64,000 bases of DNA, taken from NCBI RefSeq assembly GCF_031801495.1, contig NZ_JAOEGC010000002.1, positions 2,694,084-2,758,083 of the forward strand. The letters are read 5' to 3'. The DNA is from Agrobacterium tumefaciens_K. GTDB lineage: Bacteria > Pseudomonadota > Alphaproteobacteria > Rhizobiales > Rhizobiaceae. Positions within the stretch are counted from its first letter, which is position 1; every line of letters begins with the position of its first letter. A program made the translations under genes and the position numbers. Positions 24,902-35,203 of the stretch are shown here, piece after piece. The notes under the pieces were generated by a model. It saw nothing but the letters and a program-made list of their open reading frames with translations. It was not told where the DNA came from and made no database searches.

Positions 24902-25801
24902 GTGAACTGGATTACCAACTATGTCCGGCCGCGGATCAATTCCATGCTTGGCCGCCGCAACGATGTTCCGGAAAATCTCTGGATCAAGTGCCCGGAAACA
25001 GGCGAAATGGTCTTCCACAAGGATCTCGAAGAGAACCAGTGGGTCATTCCGGCCTCCGGCTATCATATGAAGATGCCTGCAAAGGCGCGTCTTGCGAACC
25101 TATTCGATGACGGCGTTTTCGAAGCACTGCCGCAGCCTAAGGTCGCTCAGGATCCGCTGAAGTTCCGCGACTCGAAGAAATACACCGATCGCCTGCGTGA
25201 CAGCCGCGTCAAGACCGATCAGGAAGACACGATCCTGGCGGGTGTCGGCAACCTCAAGGGGCTGAAGATCGTTGCGGTCGTGCACGAATTCCAGTTCATG
25301 GGCGGTTCGCTTGGCATCGCCGCCGGCGAGGCCATCGTCAAGGCATTCGAACGCGCCATTTCGGAGCGTTGCCCGCTGGTCATGTTCCCGGCCTCCGGTG
25401 GCGCCCGCATGCAGGAAGGTATCCTGTCTCTAATGCAGCTGCCGCGCACCACCGTTGCGGTCAACATGCTGAAAGAAGCAGGCATGCCCTACATCGTGGT
25501 TCTGACGAACCCCACAACGGGCGGTGTTACGGCGTCCTATGCGATGCTCGGCGATGTTCACATCGCTGAACCGGGCGCTGAAATCTGCTTTGCCGGCAAG
25601 CGCGTGATCGAGCAGACCATCCGCGAAAAACTCCCGGAAGGTTTCCAGACGTCTGAGTACCTGCTGGAGCACGGCATGGTCGACATGGTGGTCGATCGCC
25701 ATGCTATTCCCGATACGCTGGCAAGCCTGCTGAAGATCATGACGAAAACTCCGGTTGAAGAAGTGCCGCACGGCACCGTCGCTCTCGCCGCTTCGGCCTG
25801 A
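24902..25801 (+). CDS. accD: Acetyl-CoA carboxylase carboxyltransferase subunit beta
   Basis: 299 residues from a GTG with AGGAG 8 bp upstream. The carboxyltransferase core (VVHEFQFMGGSLGIAAGEAIVKA, FPASGGARMQEG, LTNPTTGGVTASYAMLGD) is intact. The N-terminal zinc ribbon is not: only Cys30 remains of the four cysteines that bind zinc in E. coli AccD. It transfers carboxyl from biotin to acetyl-CoA in fatty-acid synthesis, with AccA and AccBC encoded elsewhere. It lies between trpA and folC, an order seen in other rhizobia. Confidence 0.95.
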   Translation: MNWITNYVRPRINSMLGRRNDVPENLWIKCPETGEMVFHKDLEENQWVIPASGYHMKMPAKARLANLFDDGVFEALPQPKVAQDPLKFRDSKKYTDRLRDSRVKTDQEDTILAGVGNLKGLKIVAVVHEFQFMGGSLGIAAGEAIVKAFERAISERCPLVMFPASGGARMQEGILSLMQLPRTTVAVNMLKEAGMPYIVVLTNPTTGGVTASYAMLGDVHIAEPGAEICFAGKRVIEQTIREKLPEGFQTSEYLLEHGMVDMVVDRHAIPDTLASLLKIMTKTPVEEVPHGTVALAASA

Positions 25802-25927
25802 AAACACAACATGTCGCCCGAAGTCGGTCATCGGCTTCGGGGCGACCTTATAAAAGGCGCGTGACGGATTAGCTCTGCATGTGCCCGACAGATGATCGGA
25901 CCAGCGCCTGAAAGGCGGTTAGAACAG

Positions 25928-27271
25928 ATGACGAAGCCCGCAATAAGCGAGGCCGAGCAGATCATCGAAGAGCTGATGCAGCTGCATCCAAAAGGCTTCG
26001 ATCTCTCGCTCGACAGAATTTCCCGCCTTCTTGAAAAGCTCGGTAATCCGCAGAAGCGCTTGCCGCCCGTAATCCACGTGGCGGGTACCAATGGAAAAGG
26101 CTCCGTCACGGCTTTCTGCCGTGCACTTCTGGAAGCGGCCGGTCTTGGTGTGCATGTGCATACCTCGCCGCATCTGGTCAACTGGCATGAGCGTTATCGC
26201 ATCGGTGTTGCTGGCGAGAAAGGTCGTTACGTCGAAGATGCTCTTTTTGCCGACGCGCTACGCCGGGTGGCGGATGCCAATGACGGTCAGAAAATCACGG
26301 TTTTCGAGATTTTGACGGCCGTCATGTTCCTCCTGTTTTCCGAGCAGCCAGCCGATGTGGCGATTGTCGAAGTCGGGCTTGGCGGGCGTTTTGATGCGAC
26401 CAACGTCATCAATAACCCGGCTGTTTCGGTTATCATGCCCATATCGCTCGATCACCAGGCTTATCTCGGTGACAGGGTGGAACTGATCGCGGCAGAGAAA
26501 GCCGGTATCATGAAGAGTGGCTTTCCGGTGGTCATCGGCCATCAGGAGTATGATGCTGCCCGTGATGTTCTGGTAGCAACGGCCGAGCGTTTGAGCTGTC
26601 CTGTGACCGTCTATGGACAGGACTTTGCCGCGCACGAAGAATTCGGCCGCACGGTCTATCAGGATGAGTTCGGCCTGATGGACGCCCCGCTGCCAAGACT
26701 TCCAGGCCGTCACCAGCTTGCCAATGCCGCCGCTGCCATCCGCGCGGTCAAGGCGGCTGGCTTCGAGGTGACCGAGCGAATGGTAGAAAAAGCCATGACA
26801 TCGGTGGAATGGCCGGGCCGGCTGCAGCGCATCCAGAATGGCAGGATTGCCGAGATGGCGCCGGATGGCGCGGAAATCTGGGTCGACGGCGGACATAATC
26901 CGGGCGCGGGTGAAGTGATTGCCGAAGCCATGGCCGGTTTCGAGGAACAGAGGCCGCGCCCGCTGTTCATCATCGCCGGCATGATCAACACCAAGGATCC
27001 CGTTGGTTACTTCAAGGCTTTCGCGGATATCGCCGAATATGTCTTTACCGTTCCGATCAGCGGTACGGAAGCGGCGATTGACCCCGTGGTTCTTGCGCAT
27101 GCGGCCTTCGATGCCGGGCTGGTGGCTGCGCCGACGTCATCCATTCCGGAAGCGCTGGAAGAGTTGGCCCGTCATCTCGATCCTGACGCACCGCCGCCGC
27201 GCATCCTGATTGGCGGCTCCCTCTATCTTGCCGGCAACGCGCTGGCGCTGAACGGAACGATACCTCAATAA
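25928..27271 (+). CDS. folC: Folylpolyglutamate synthase / dihydrofolate synthase
   Basis: 447 residues from the ATG at 25928; the frame is open 36 bp further up with no better site. The Mur-ligase P-loop VAGTNGKGSVTAF, the VEVGLGGRFDATN motif and LDHQAYLG are typical. It adds glutamate to dihydropteroate and to reduced folates. It is the last gene of the trpFBA-accD-folC run, followed directly by a bidirectional terminator. Confidence 0.95.
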   Translation: MTKPAISEAEQIIEELMQLHPKGFDLSLDRISRLLEKLGNPQKRLPPVIHVAGTNGKGSVTAFCRALLEAAGLGVHVHTSPHLVNWHERYRIGVAGEKGRYVEDALFADALRRVADANDGQKITVFEILTAVMFLLFSEQPADVAIVEVGLGGRFDATNVINNPAVSVIMPISLDHQAYLGDRVELIAAEKAGIMKSGFPVVIGHQEYDAARDVLVATAERLSCPVTVYGQDFAAHEEFGRTVYQDEFGLMDAPLPRLPGRHQLANAAAAIRAVKAAGFEVTERMVEKAMTSVEWPGRLQRIQNGRIAEMAPDGAEIWVDGGHNPGAGEVIAEAMAGFEEQRPRPLFIIAGMINTKDPVGYFKAFADIAEYVFTVPISGTEAAIDPVVLAHAAFDAGLVAAPTSSIPEALEELARHLDPDAPPPRILIGGSLYLAGNALALNGTIPQ

Positions 27272-27303
27272 AAAAAGCCCCGGTGGAACCGGGGCTTTTT
27301 AAT
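27272..27303. terminator. Bidirectional terminator between folC and trxA
   Basis: Stem GCCCCGG paired with CCGGGGC is flanked by A6 and T5, so it can stop both the folC and the trxA/addA transcripts. Confidence 0.9.
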
Positions 27304-27320
27304 TTCAGCAATCAGCCGTC

Positions 27321-27641
27321 TCAGGCAGCGCCGGAAATCCAGGCGGAAAGCGCAGTCTTGGGAGCTGCACCAACCTTGATGTCTGCCACTTCGCCACCCT
27401 TGAACATGGCAAGGGTCGGGATCGAGCGAACGCCGAACTGGGCGGCCAGCTCAGGGTTTTCGTCGATGTTAAGCTTTGCAACCTTGACCTTGCCGGCCAG
27501 CTCCGAGGAGATTTCCTCAAGGCTCGGGGCGATCATTTTGCAAGGACCGCACCACTCGGCCCAGAAGTCTACGACAACGGGTTCCGCGGACTCGAGAACT
27601 TCGGACTGGAAGTTGGCGGCATCGACTTTTACGGTAGCCAT
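27321..27641 (-). CDS. trxA: Thioredoxin 1
   Basis: 106 residues from the ATG at 27641 (GGAGAG ribosome binding site); the longer frame is rejected. The active site WAEWCGPCKMIAP and the cis-proline RSIPTL are canonical. It is the general protein disulphide reductant. It lies 78 bp after addA on the same strand and may be cotranscribed or use its own promoter. Confidence 0.97.
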   Translation of the reverse strand: MATVKVDAANFQSEVLESAEPVVVDFWAEWCGPCKMIAPSLEEISSELAGKVKVAKLNIDENPELAAQFGVRSIPTLAMFKGGEVADIKVGAAPKTALSAWISGAA

Positions 27642-27719
27642 ATCTGGCTCTCCTTTCAGTGAATCTTTTTCCGCTATCGATGTGATGCGGGCAGGGGCGA
27701 ATTTCAATGCCCCGGTATC

Positions 27720-30700
27720 TCACTTTGTTTTTATTGCGGCAAGTGCCTGCGCCATCGCATCGTTTCCGACCGTCATCAAAGATGCATTTTCCGTGTAGAC
27801 CAGTGCACTGACGAACGTCTTGTCCGGATAGAGGGGTGTGAGAATCTCACGGTAGATGGCAAGCTGTGCGACATGGGAGAATGGAATCTCGTCCGCATTT
27901 CGCGGTGGAACACGGTTGGTCTTGTAATCGACCAGGATGACGCGATCCCCATCAACCGCCAGCCTGTCGATCCGGCCGGACACCGCATAATCCTGCCTGC
28001 CAAGCGTCAATGTGCCCATGATCGAGACTTCCGCCCGGCTGTTGGGTGAAAAGGCGCACTGAATGGCTGGTTCCGAAATCACACGCAATACATTGATGAT
28101 CAACTTTTCACGCTCAGCCGTTGGCCAAAACCGCGTGGCGCGCTCCGCATAACGCCGGGCTGCCGCTTCGCGTTCGCCGTCTGGAAAATCCGGCAAGGTT
28201 TGCAACATGCGGTGCACCAGCCTGCCGCGTTGAAGGGCAAGAGTCGATGCCGCTGTTTTTTGCCCGAAAAGGGGAGACGAGACGATAAGATCATCCGCTC
28301 CATCATCGATGATCGTTCCCGCACCCGATGGGCTGAGCGGTCTTGGAAGCGATGGAAGCGGCGGTAATGGCGTCATAAGACCGACAGGCAGATGCGTTTC
28401 GCCGTGATCTGCAGTTTTTGCGGTTTCATGTGGCCGGTCAGTGAAACGGGCATCCGAGGAACGCCAGAGTACGCCGTCCCATTCTTCGCCGCCCGCGAAG
28501 AAGGTTTGCGGCTTCGAGCGTTCAGGGTGATCGAAAAGGGCGCGCCTGACGATGGCATGCCAGCAGTCGGGATTTTCCGTGGGGCCGCGATAACCACAGA
28601 CGATCAGATGGTCGGCGGCGCGGGTCATCGCCACATAAAGCAGACGACGATATTCCTCCTCGGCGGCATCCTTCAGCCTGTCCTTGTCTGCTTCCACGAG
28701 GCTGTTGGAGAAACTGCTGCCGGGCAACCACACCGGAAAGGCATCATCGGTATTTTCGATAAAACGCAGGCTCGGCAGATGGCTGTGGTTGAAGGCTTTC
28801 GAACCACCATCGACGACGAAGACGACAGGCGCCTCAAGCCCCTTGGAGGCATGCACCGTCATGATGCGCACCTCGCCGCGATCCTTGTCCTGTTCGCGTT
28901 TGACCTCCGGGGAATCGGTCTCGAGAACCGAAAGGAAAGCCTGAAGGCCGGGCATGCCAGCCTTTTCATGGTCGAGCGCGAACGACAGAAACTCGTCGAG
29001 AACGTCGCTGGCCTCATTGCCCAGCCGCCCCAGAAATTGTTTTCGGCCGTCATGAAGAGTCAGAACGGCGGCGAAAAAATCATGCACTGTCGCGACCTTT
29101 GACAGTGCGATGAAGCCAGAGAGCTTTTCGCGGACAGAGGCGAGGCAGCTATCGTCGCGGGAAAGCTCGATCAGGCGCTGCCAGACGCTGACGGCATCGG
29201 TGCGATTAGCGCAGACCTTGAAGACATCGTCTTCATTAAGGTTGAACAGCGGACTTTTCAGGAGCGCTGCGAGAGACAGATCGTCCTGTGGCAACACCAC
29301 GAACCGGCCAAGCGCCAGCAGGTCCTGAACCGCAATGTGATCGGTCAGGCGAAGACGGTCGGCACCGGCGACAGGAATATTCTTGCGCTGTTTGAGTTCG
29401 CGGGTCAGCGCATTGACGAAGGCATGACGTTTGCGCACCAGGACAAGAATGTCGCCCGGTTCTATCGTTCGTTCCGCGCCTTTTTCAACGATCGTTTCCT
29501 TGCCAATCATCTCCGCAATGCGGGCCGCGATACGGCGGGCAACGATGGCGGGCGGAGCGCTTTCCCGCAACGCGTCGAAAGGAGCAGTCCAGTCGTCCTC
29601 GTCTTCGGCGGTTTCCGGTACCACCATGTCCCACACTTCGACGGTGCCGGGTTGCCCTGCGCGGTTGGACCGGTGTTCGACAGGTTCCTTGTCTGCACTG
29701 AGGCCGCTGGCATTCTCAGGGTTGGAAAAGACCTGATCGACGGCGGCCAGCACGTCTTCGGTGGAGCGGAAGGAGAGCGGCAGCCGGATACGGTGGAACT
29801 GCTGCTCCACGGCATCTACGCGTCTCTTCGTCTCGTCGCGTTCCTGCGAAAACCGCTCCGGCCTTGCTCCCTGAAACGAATAGATCGACTGCTTTTCGTC
29901 CCCCACGGCAAACAGCGTGCGCTGGCCGCTGCGGGCGCTTTCCCCGGTAAAGAAGTCTGCTGCCAGCGACTGGATGATCGACCACTGTACCGGGCTGGTG
30001 TCCTGCGCCTCGTCCACGAGGATGTGGTCGATGCCCTGATCCAGCTTGTAGTGAACCCATGCGCCCGCCGTATCCCGGTTCAGAAGGTTGGCGGCACGTT
30101 CGATCAGATCTTCGAAATCGAGCTGGCTGCGCTGCTTTTTCAGATCCTCGAAATCACCGATCAACCGTTCTGCGAGAGTGAGTGCCGCCTGCGTCGCTTC
30201 CAGCATGCGCACCAGCCGATAACGCTCGCGGCAGGTGGCCACATGCTCGCGGGCCAGGATAAGCGCTTCCAGAAGGCCGGGGGCCGCCTTCTGCATGGCT
30301 TTGTTGATGACGAAGGCATCCGACTTCTTTTCGCCTTTGGCCGTCAGAAGTGCTGCTTCGATGAACGCCATGCGCTCAAAAACACCCGTTTCCCGTCTGG
30401 CTTCCCGCAAGGCGTAGGCCACGTCAAACACGCGAGACCCGCCAATCTCGTCACCAAGCGTCAGATAGGTGTCGAGCGTCAGCCCCGAAAGCCCGGGAAG
30501 CGGCCAGTAGGCCGCCGCTGCCGTTTCTGGTGTTTCTCCGTCGCTGATCTGCATGGCCTGACGCAGGGAAGCTTCGACACCGCCCGACTGCTGCGCCTCA
30601 TGCAGAAAACCTCGAAGTGCACTGCGGTTGGCAATGATGGCGCCAAGCAGCGATTCCAGTCCGCTTTCATCAGCAAGATCGAGTACGTAGGCGAGCGACT

Positions 30701-31286
30701 TGGCCAGTTCGGCATCGCCCTCCGTCGAAACGGCCGTCAGCAGGGAGCGGCGTGCTTCGGCAAGTAGTGTGGCTGCGGCTCGGTCGTCCAGAACCGAAAA
30801 ATGCCCGGCAACATTGGCCTCCAGCGGAAACTGGTGGAGCAGGGCTTCACAGAACGCGTGAATGGTCTGGATTTTGAGGCCACCCGGTGTTTCCAGCGCC
30901 TTGGCGAACAGGCGTCTTGCCTGAGCGAGCTTGATGAGGTCTGGAACCTTGCCCTCGATGGACGCGATCCGGTCCTTCAGATCGGAATCCGGCAACGTGG
31001 CCCATTCCGCCAGCCTGTCGAACACGCGGCTCGACATTTCGGAGGCGGCAGCCTTGGTATAAGTCAGGCAGAGGATCGCCGAGGGACGGCAGCCCGCCAG
31101 CAACAGACGAATGACGCGCTGGGTCAACACATGCGTCTTGCCGGAACCCGCATTGGCGGAAACCCATGCAGAGCTGGCAGGATCCGACGCAAGCCTCTGG
31201 CGCGTCGTCGTCCAGTCGATCCAGCTTTCGGGATTATCGGCTAAAGGGCGAGTTTCCAGGTCGGAACCAAATGAATCAATCGCCAT
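27720..31286 (-). CDS. addA: Double-strand break repair helicase-nuclease AddA
   Basis: 1188 residues from the ATG at 31286 (GGGAGACGGCG upstream). UvrD-type helicase: Walker A SANAGSGKTHVLTQR at 42-56, DEAQDTSP, GDEKQSIYSFQGA and VMTVHASKGLE-like MTVHASKGLEAP. The C-terminal RecB-type nuclease has GRIDRLAVDGDRVILVDYKTN. With AddB it resects broken DNA ends for RecA, the alphaproteobacterial counterpart of RecBCD. Its start overlaps addB by 11 bp. Confidence 0.96.
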   Translation of the reverse strand: MAIDSFGSDLETRPLADNPESWIDWTTTRQRLASDPASSAWVSANAGSGKTHVLTQRVIRLLLAGCRPSAILCLTYTKAAASEMSSRVFDRLAEWATLPDSDLKDRIASIEGKVPDLIKLAQARRLFAKALETPGGLKIQTIHAFCEALLHQFPLEANVAGHFSVLDDRAAATLLAEARRSLLTAVSTEGDAELAKSLAYVLDLADESGLESLLGAIIANRSALRGFLHEAQQSGGVEASLRQAMQISDGETPETAAAAYWPLPGLSGLTLDTYLTLGDEIGGSRVFDVAYALREARRETGVFERMAFIEAALLTAKGEKKSDAFVINKAMQKAAPGLLEALILAREHVATCRERYRLVRMLEATQAALTLAERLIGDFEDLKKQRSQLDFEDLIERAANLLNRDTAGAWVHYKLDQGIDHILVDEAQDTSPVQWSIIQSLAADFFTGESARSGQRTLFAVGDEKQSIYSFQGARPERFSQERDETKRRVDAVEQQFHRIRLPLSFRSTEDVLAAVDQVFSNPENASGLSADKEPVEHRSNRAGQPGTVEVWDMVVPETAEDEDDWTAPFDALRESAPPAIVARRIAARIAEMIGKETIVEKGAERTIEPGDILVLVRKRHAFVNALTRELKQRKNIPVAGADRLRLTDHIAVQDLLALGRFVVLPQDDLSLAALLKSPLFNLNEDDVFKVCANRTDAVSVWQRLIELSRDDSCLASVREKLSGFIALSKVATVHDFFAAVLTLHDGRKQFLGRLGNEASDVLDEFLSFALDHEKAGMPGLQAFLSVLETDSPEVKREQDKDRGEVRIMTVHASKGLEAPVVFVVDGGSKAFNHSHLPSLRFIENTDDAFPVWLPGSSFSNSLVEADKDRLKDAAEEEYRRLLYVAMTRAADHLIVCGYRGPTENPDCWHAIVRRALFDHPERSKPQTFFAGGEEWDGVLWRSSDARFTDRPHETAKTADHGETHLPVGLMTPLPPLPSLPRPLSPSGAGTIIDDGADDLIVSSPLFGQKTAASTLALQRGRLVHRMLQTLPDFPDGEREAAARRYAERATRFWPTAEREKLIINVLRVISEPAIQCAFSPNSRAEVSIMGTLTLGRQDYAVSGRIDRLAVDGDRVILVDYKTNRVPPRNADEIPFSHVAQLAIYREILTPLYPDKTFVSALVYTENASLMTVGNDAMAQALAAIKTK

Positions 31287-34200
31287 CGCCGTCTCCCGGT
31301 TCTGCTGTCGACCATTCCGAAACGCGGGCGAGATGATCGTATTCGCCGCCATAGGACTGCTGTTCTTCCGGTACGAGGCGGGAAGCAAAGCCGTTCTTGC
31401 CATCTCTCAGGGAGCCGACAAATTTGGCAAGCTGATCGATCGATTCCGTCGCCAGCTCTACAGCCGACTTTGGCGGCTTTTTGCTTCGGGTGGAGCCTTC
31501 GTTGTTGACCTGATCGGCAAAGAAACGGTCACCCGGACGCAATCGAACGTAGATAAGGTTTTCCGGTGTCGGCGACCCGGTATCCCTGAAAGCCCCGCGC
31601 ATCAGTGCAGCGGCTTCCAGCGAAAGCTGCGGATCGAGAAGGGCGCGGGCCTGATTGACGGAGGGCGCTAGCCCTGTCTTGTAGTCGATGATGTCTGCAA
31701 GACCGCTTGTCTTGATGTCGATCCTGTCGGCAATGCCGGTCAGACGGATGCCTGCCTCCGGGATTTCATGGCCAGCGCGGGCTTCGAAAAAGCTGCGGCG
31801 GATGGAAGGGTGTCTTTCCTTCTCCCACTTGATGAAAGCATGCGCAACGGCTTCGAAACGCGGACGCCAGATGACATCGACATGCGAGGGAAGATTTTCC
31901 GCATCGAAGCATTCGTTGAGTATGCGGTCCATGGCTTCCAGCGAAGCGGGCGTTCCTGGAACATGGCCTTCACGCGAATAACGTTCGATGATCGCGTGAT
32001 AAAGCGTACCGCGATCTGCCGCGCTCGGGTCGCGGTTGAACTCTCCCAGCGGATCGAGACGCAGGATGCGCCGTGCATAGATCGCGTAGGGATCGCGGCG
32101 CAGTTTTCCGACCTCGCTGAAGGAATAGCTTTTCGGTTGCAACTCTGCCGGAGGCTTGGGCGCCGGGCGTTTTGCGCCGTCCTGTTCTATACCGTCATCG
32201 AGCAGTGTTGCCCACTGGCGGAACGTCTCGCCGCGCTCTCGCAGACTGTCAGCGAAGCCTTCTCCGCCAAGCGCCAGCAGGCGCTGCAGCCAGCGAGAGG
32301 CAACAGCCGGCGTGGAGCCCTGCCGGAGGGCGCGGCTATAGACGATATGCCGTGTTCCGTTGGCCATTTCGAAATCGTGGGCCAATTGGCCGATGCGCCG
32401 CTCCGGCGGCTCCAGGCCAATTGCGGTTTTCATGGTCCGCGACAGGAACGGGTTGTTGGCGGTTTGTCCCGGCCACAAACCTTCGTTCAATCCGCCGATA
32501 ATGATGGTATCCACGTTTTGCAGGCGTGCTTCCAGCGCACCGAAAATGAAGACCCGGGGATGGCTCATTGCGCGGGGCTTGATGGAATCACCCGCAACAA
32601 AGGCTGCAAAAATATCGATCCATTGCGGTCCGTCGGCGTCCAGAACGTCGCCGCTCTCCATCAACTCGGAGAAAAGCGAAGACAGCTTGTCCCCAGCTTC
32701 GCCGGACCACAAGGCGGCAAGATCACCGCTTTCATCGGCGCAGACTGCCTCGATCACGCGCCCCGTGCGCTCTGCCCATGCGGACAGCGGCAGCTTGTCC
32801 GTCAGCATCCGTCCTGAACGGCCACGATAAACAAATGCGGAGGAAAGCGGCTCTATGACGGTACGAATTCGCCCTGCCAGATCACGGGCGGCTTCGACGC
32901 TTCCATCCGGCAGGGCAACGCGCCAGGCAGGGGGATGACGATCATCTTTCTGGGCGTGAAGCTGCGCATCGAGAATGGCTTCGAGATCACCGATGTCGGT
33001 TTCCAGTCGTCCACCGCGAAGAGCGATCAGCTCCAGCGCAGTCGCAGCTGCTTCGAATGCATCTCCGGAAAGGCCGAACCGCGCCAGCGGATGTTTGAGA
33101 AGCGAGACGACGGAAACGGGATCTCCGGGGCGCAGCACGGCTTCGAGAACAAGCTGTACAAGCCCTGCCTGCGGTGTCGCGGAAAGCGGTGTACCGGCCG
33201 AATCGTCGGCAACAATTCCGAAACGTTTCAGTTCCGTTGCAACACGGCGCGCCAGTCCACGGTCCGGCGTGATCAGCGCTGCCTGCGAGGGGCGATCCTT
33301 TCCCGGTTTTTCGAGCGCCAGTTTGAGAGCGATTGCAACGGAGGTCGCTTCCTCGCGCTCATTGGCCGCTTCGATCAGTGTGGCGGAAGCGAAGGCGTTA
33401 TCGAAAAACCCGTCCTGTCTGCCGTCGCGCCATCTGTTCCATTCGCTCGTGGACTTTACCGGCGCAAGCGCCATCGAGAATATGGACGCACGCCCCTGAA
33501 GATCATCGTCCAGACAGCCGATCTGCTCCACGTCTCGGCGAAGGACACCAAGTTTCTGCAGGAGCACGAAAAGTCCGTATTGGGAGTGCGTGCGGCTTGC
33601 GGGATCGTTCAGATCCTCGCCGATTGCCTGCCATTGGTCTTCCGGCATGGCGACATCAAGGCCCGGAAGTACAACGACGCCCTGTGGGATGGAGGCAACG
33701 GATACGATGAAATCGGCCGCTGCCGGAATGGAGCCGGTAGAGCCCGCAACGATGATCGGGCCACTGTCGGGCAATCTGGCAAGGCGTTCGGCTTCGGCGC
33801 GGAGGATGGCGTTACGGTGTCGACCGGCAGAAGAGCGGTTCAGCTCAGCAAGACGTGCAGGCCAGAAGATGCTTGCGATTTTCAGGAAATCTGCGGTGAG
33901 CTGCCACCACTGCGCATGATCCCCGGTATCAAGGTGCTCAAGCGCTTCCCATTCCTTCTCTTCCGTATCCATGGCGTCGATCACTTCGCCGAGTGCACGC
34001 GCCAGCCATACGGCGTCGGCGGGACTTGCCGGTGCGACAAGCGGAGAATCGGAGTGTACGGCGCGGATGGCGTCCGGCAGGCTGTTGCGCCATGCGAGGA
34101 TAAGACGCGCCAGCTCGATCAGGCGGCCGGTGCCGGAAATCGGCGGTGCCATATCCATGAGCAGCGGATTTTCGATATCGAAGAAACCGCTGTCATCGTC

Positions 34201-34449
34201 GGTTTCGCCGAGCGGCCGGATCAGCGGCAGAATAGCTGAGCGCCCGCCCAGAAGGTCCACGAATTCCGACCGTAACACGCGTGCCGAACGGCGGGTCGGC
34301 ACATAGATCGTCACCTTTGCCAGCGACAGCGGATCGGCCGGATCGTATCTATAGGACGGGGTAAGTGTTCCGTCGCACAGTGTTTCTGCGAGCGTTTTCA
34401 GGAACGGTGTTCCCGGCGCGATGGTCAGAATGCGTTTGGCATGCGCCAA
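31276..34449 (-). CDS. addB: Double-strand break repair protein AddB
   Basis: 1057 residues. Its inactivated helicase-like N-terminal part lacks a proper Walker A, as in alphaproteobacterial AddB (YVPTRRSARVL near the N-terminus). A PD-(D/E)XK nuclease is at the C-terminus (GIADRIDIKTSGLADIIDYKTG). It pairs with AddA. It starts 9 bp after murU and overlaps addA by 11 bp, so it lies within the divL-to-trxA gene string. Confidence 0.94.
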   Translation of the reverse strand: MAHAKRILTIAPGTPFLKTLAETLCDGTLTPSYRYDPADPLSLAKVTIYVPTRRSARVLRSEFVDLLGGRSAILPLIRPLGETDDDSGFFDIENPLLMDMAPPISGTGRLIELARLILAWRNSLPDAIRAVHSDSPLVAPASPADAVWLARALGEVIDAMDTEEKEWEALEHLDTGDHAQWWQLTADFLKIASIFWPARLAELNRSSAGRHRNAILRAEAERLARLPDSGPIIVAGSTGSIPAAADFIVSVASIPQGVVVLPGLDVAMPEDQWQAIGEDLNDPASRTHSQYGLFVLLQKLGVLRRDVEQIGCLDDDLQGRASIFSMALAPVKSTSEWNRWRDGRQDGFFDNAFASATLIEAANEREEATSVAIALKLALEKPGKDRPSQAALITPDRGLARRVATELKRFGIVADDSAGTPLSATPQAGLVQLVLEAVLRPGDPVSVVSLLKHPLARFGLSGDAFEAAATALELIALRGGRLETDIGDLEAILDAQLHAQKDDRHPPAWRVALPDGSVEAARDLAGRIRTVIEPLSSAFVYRGRSGRMLTDKLPLSAWAERTGRVIEAVCADESGDLAALWSGEAGDKLSSLFSELMESGDVLDADGPQWIDIFAAFVAGDSIKPRAMSHPRVFIFGALEARLQNVDTIIIGGLNEGLWPGQTANNPFLSRTMKTAIGLEPPERRIGQLAHDFEMANGTRHIVYSRALRQGSTPAVASRWLQRLLALGGEGFADSLRERGETFRQWATLLDDGIEQDGAKRPAPKPPAELQPKSYSFSEVGKLRRDPYAIYARRILRLDPLGEFNRDPSAADRGTLYHAIIERYSREGHVPGTPASLEAMDRILNECFDAENLPSHVDVIWRPRFEAVAHAFIKWEKERHPSIRRSFFEARAGHEIPEAGIRLTGIADRIDIKTSGLADIIDYKTGLAPSVNQARALLDPQLSLEAAALMRGAFRDTGSPTPENLIYVRLRPGDRFFADQVNNEGSTRSKKPPKSAVELATESIDQLAKFVGSLRDGKNGFASRLVPEEQQSYGGEYDHLARVSEWSTAEPGDGDGD

Positions 34450-34458
34450 TGGCTTGTC

Positions 34459-35190
34459 TCACTGTCTAGTTGAATATGCGGTGATGGTTCTTTCCGCATC
34501 TTCTATAGCATCCGGTGTGCCGACAGTAATCCATTGACCGACAAGCGGGAGGCCGAAAAGCCGGTTCCCGGCGATGGCGCGGTCGAAATAGATGTTGAGG
34601 TTGAAGGCATCCGCAGGTGCGTCGTCCAGCAGCTGGCTATCCATGGCAATCGCACCGGCATAAACGACCGGATGCGGTTCGCCTTCATGATAGCGAGACA
34701 AGCGGCCATCCGCGGCGAGGTTGAAATCTTTTTTGCCGTTGTGCCCGGTGGTGCGATCCATGTCGACGCAGAGCATCGCCATGTCCATTCGCTCCGGGTC
34801 GAAGAATTCGGCAAGCTTCTGCAGGCTTGTCTTCTCGCCGGGTCGTTCTCCGATCCAGAACAGATCGGCGTTCATGACGAGTACCGGCCCGGGGGATAGA
34901 AGCTTCAGACCCTTGGCCAGACCGCCACCGGAATTCATCAGCTCGGCCCGCTCGTCCGAAATCAGGATCTCGGCATCCTTGCGGGTTTTTAGATGCGTAA
35001 GCATCTGGTCCGCATGGTGGTGAACATTGATGGCGATCGTTTCCACACCCGCGGCAACCAGAACGTCGAGCGCATAGTCGATCATCGGCTTTCCGGCGAT
35101 CTTGACGAGTGGCTTCGGGATCGTATCGGTGATGGGGCGCATTCTTGTACCAAGACCCGCTGCCAGCACCATTGCCTGTCTGATCGTCAT
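34459..35190 (-). CDS. murU: N-acetylmuramate alpha-1-phosphate uridylyltransferase (MurU-type nucleotidyltransferase)
   Basis: 243 residues. The nucleotidyltransferase signature LAAGLGTRMRPITDTIPKPLVKIAGKPMIDY opens the protein, and NADLFW carries the metal-binding aspartate. On its own it would be called a sugar-phosphate nucleotidyltransferase. The MurU call rests on the AmgK-like kinase 13 bp upstream: in Pseudomonas and Caulobacter AmgK makes MurNAc-1-phosphate and MurU turns it into UDP-MurNAc, bypassing MurA. Function here is inferred from that pairing. Confidence 0.82.
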   Translation of the reverse strand: MTIRQAMVLAAGLGTRMRPITDTIPKPLVKIAGKPMIDYALDVLVAAGVETIAINVHHHADQMLTHLKTRKDAEILISDERAELMNSGGGLAKGLKLLSPGPVLVMNADLFWIGERPGEKTSLQKLAEFFDPERMDMAMLCVDMDRTTGHNGKKDFNLAADGRLSRYHEGEPHPVVYAGAIAMDSQLLDDAPADAFNLNIYFDRAIAGNRLFGLPLVGQWITVGTPDAIEDAERTITAYSTRQ

Positions 35191-35203
35191 GTCGAAAGCT
35201 TTG

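Noticed and set aside
32935..34239. 434-codon open frame antisense to addB
   Set aside because: Shadow frame with low-complexity basic composition; addB is continuous beneath it.
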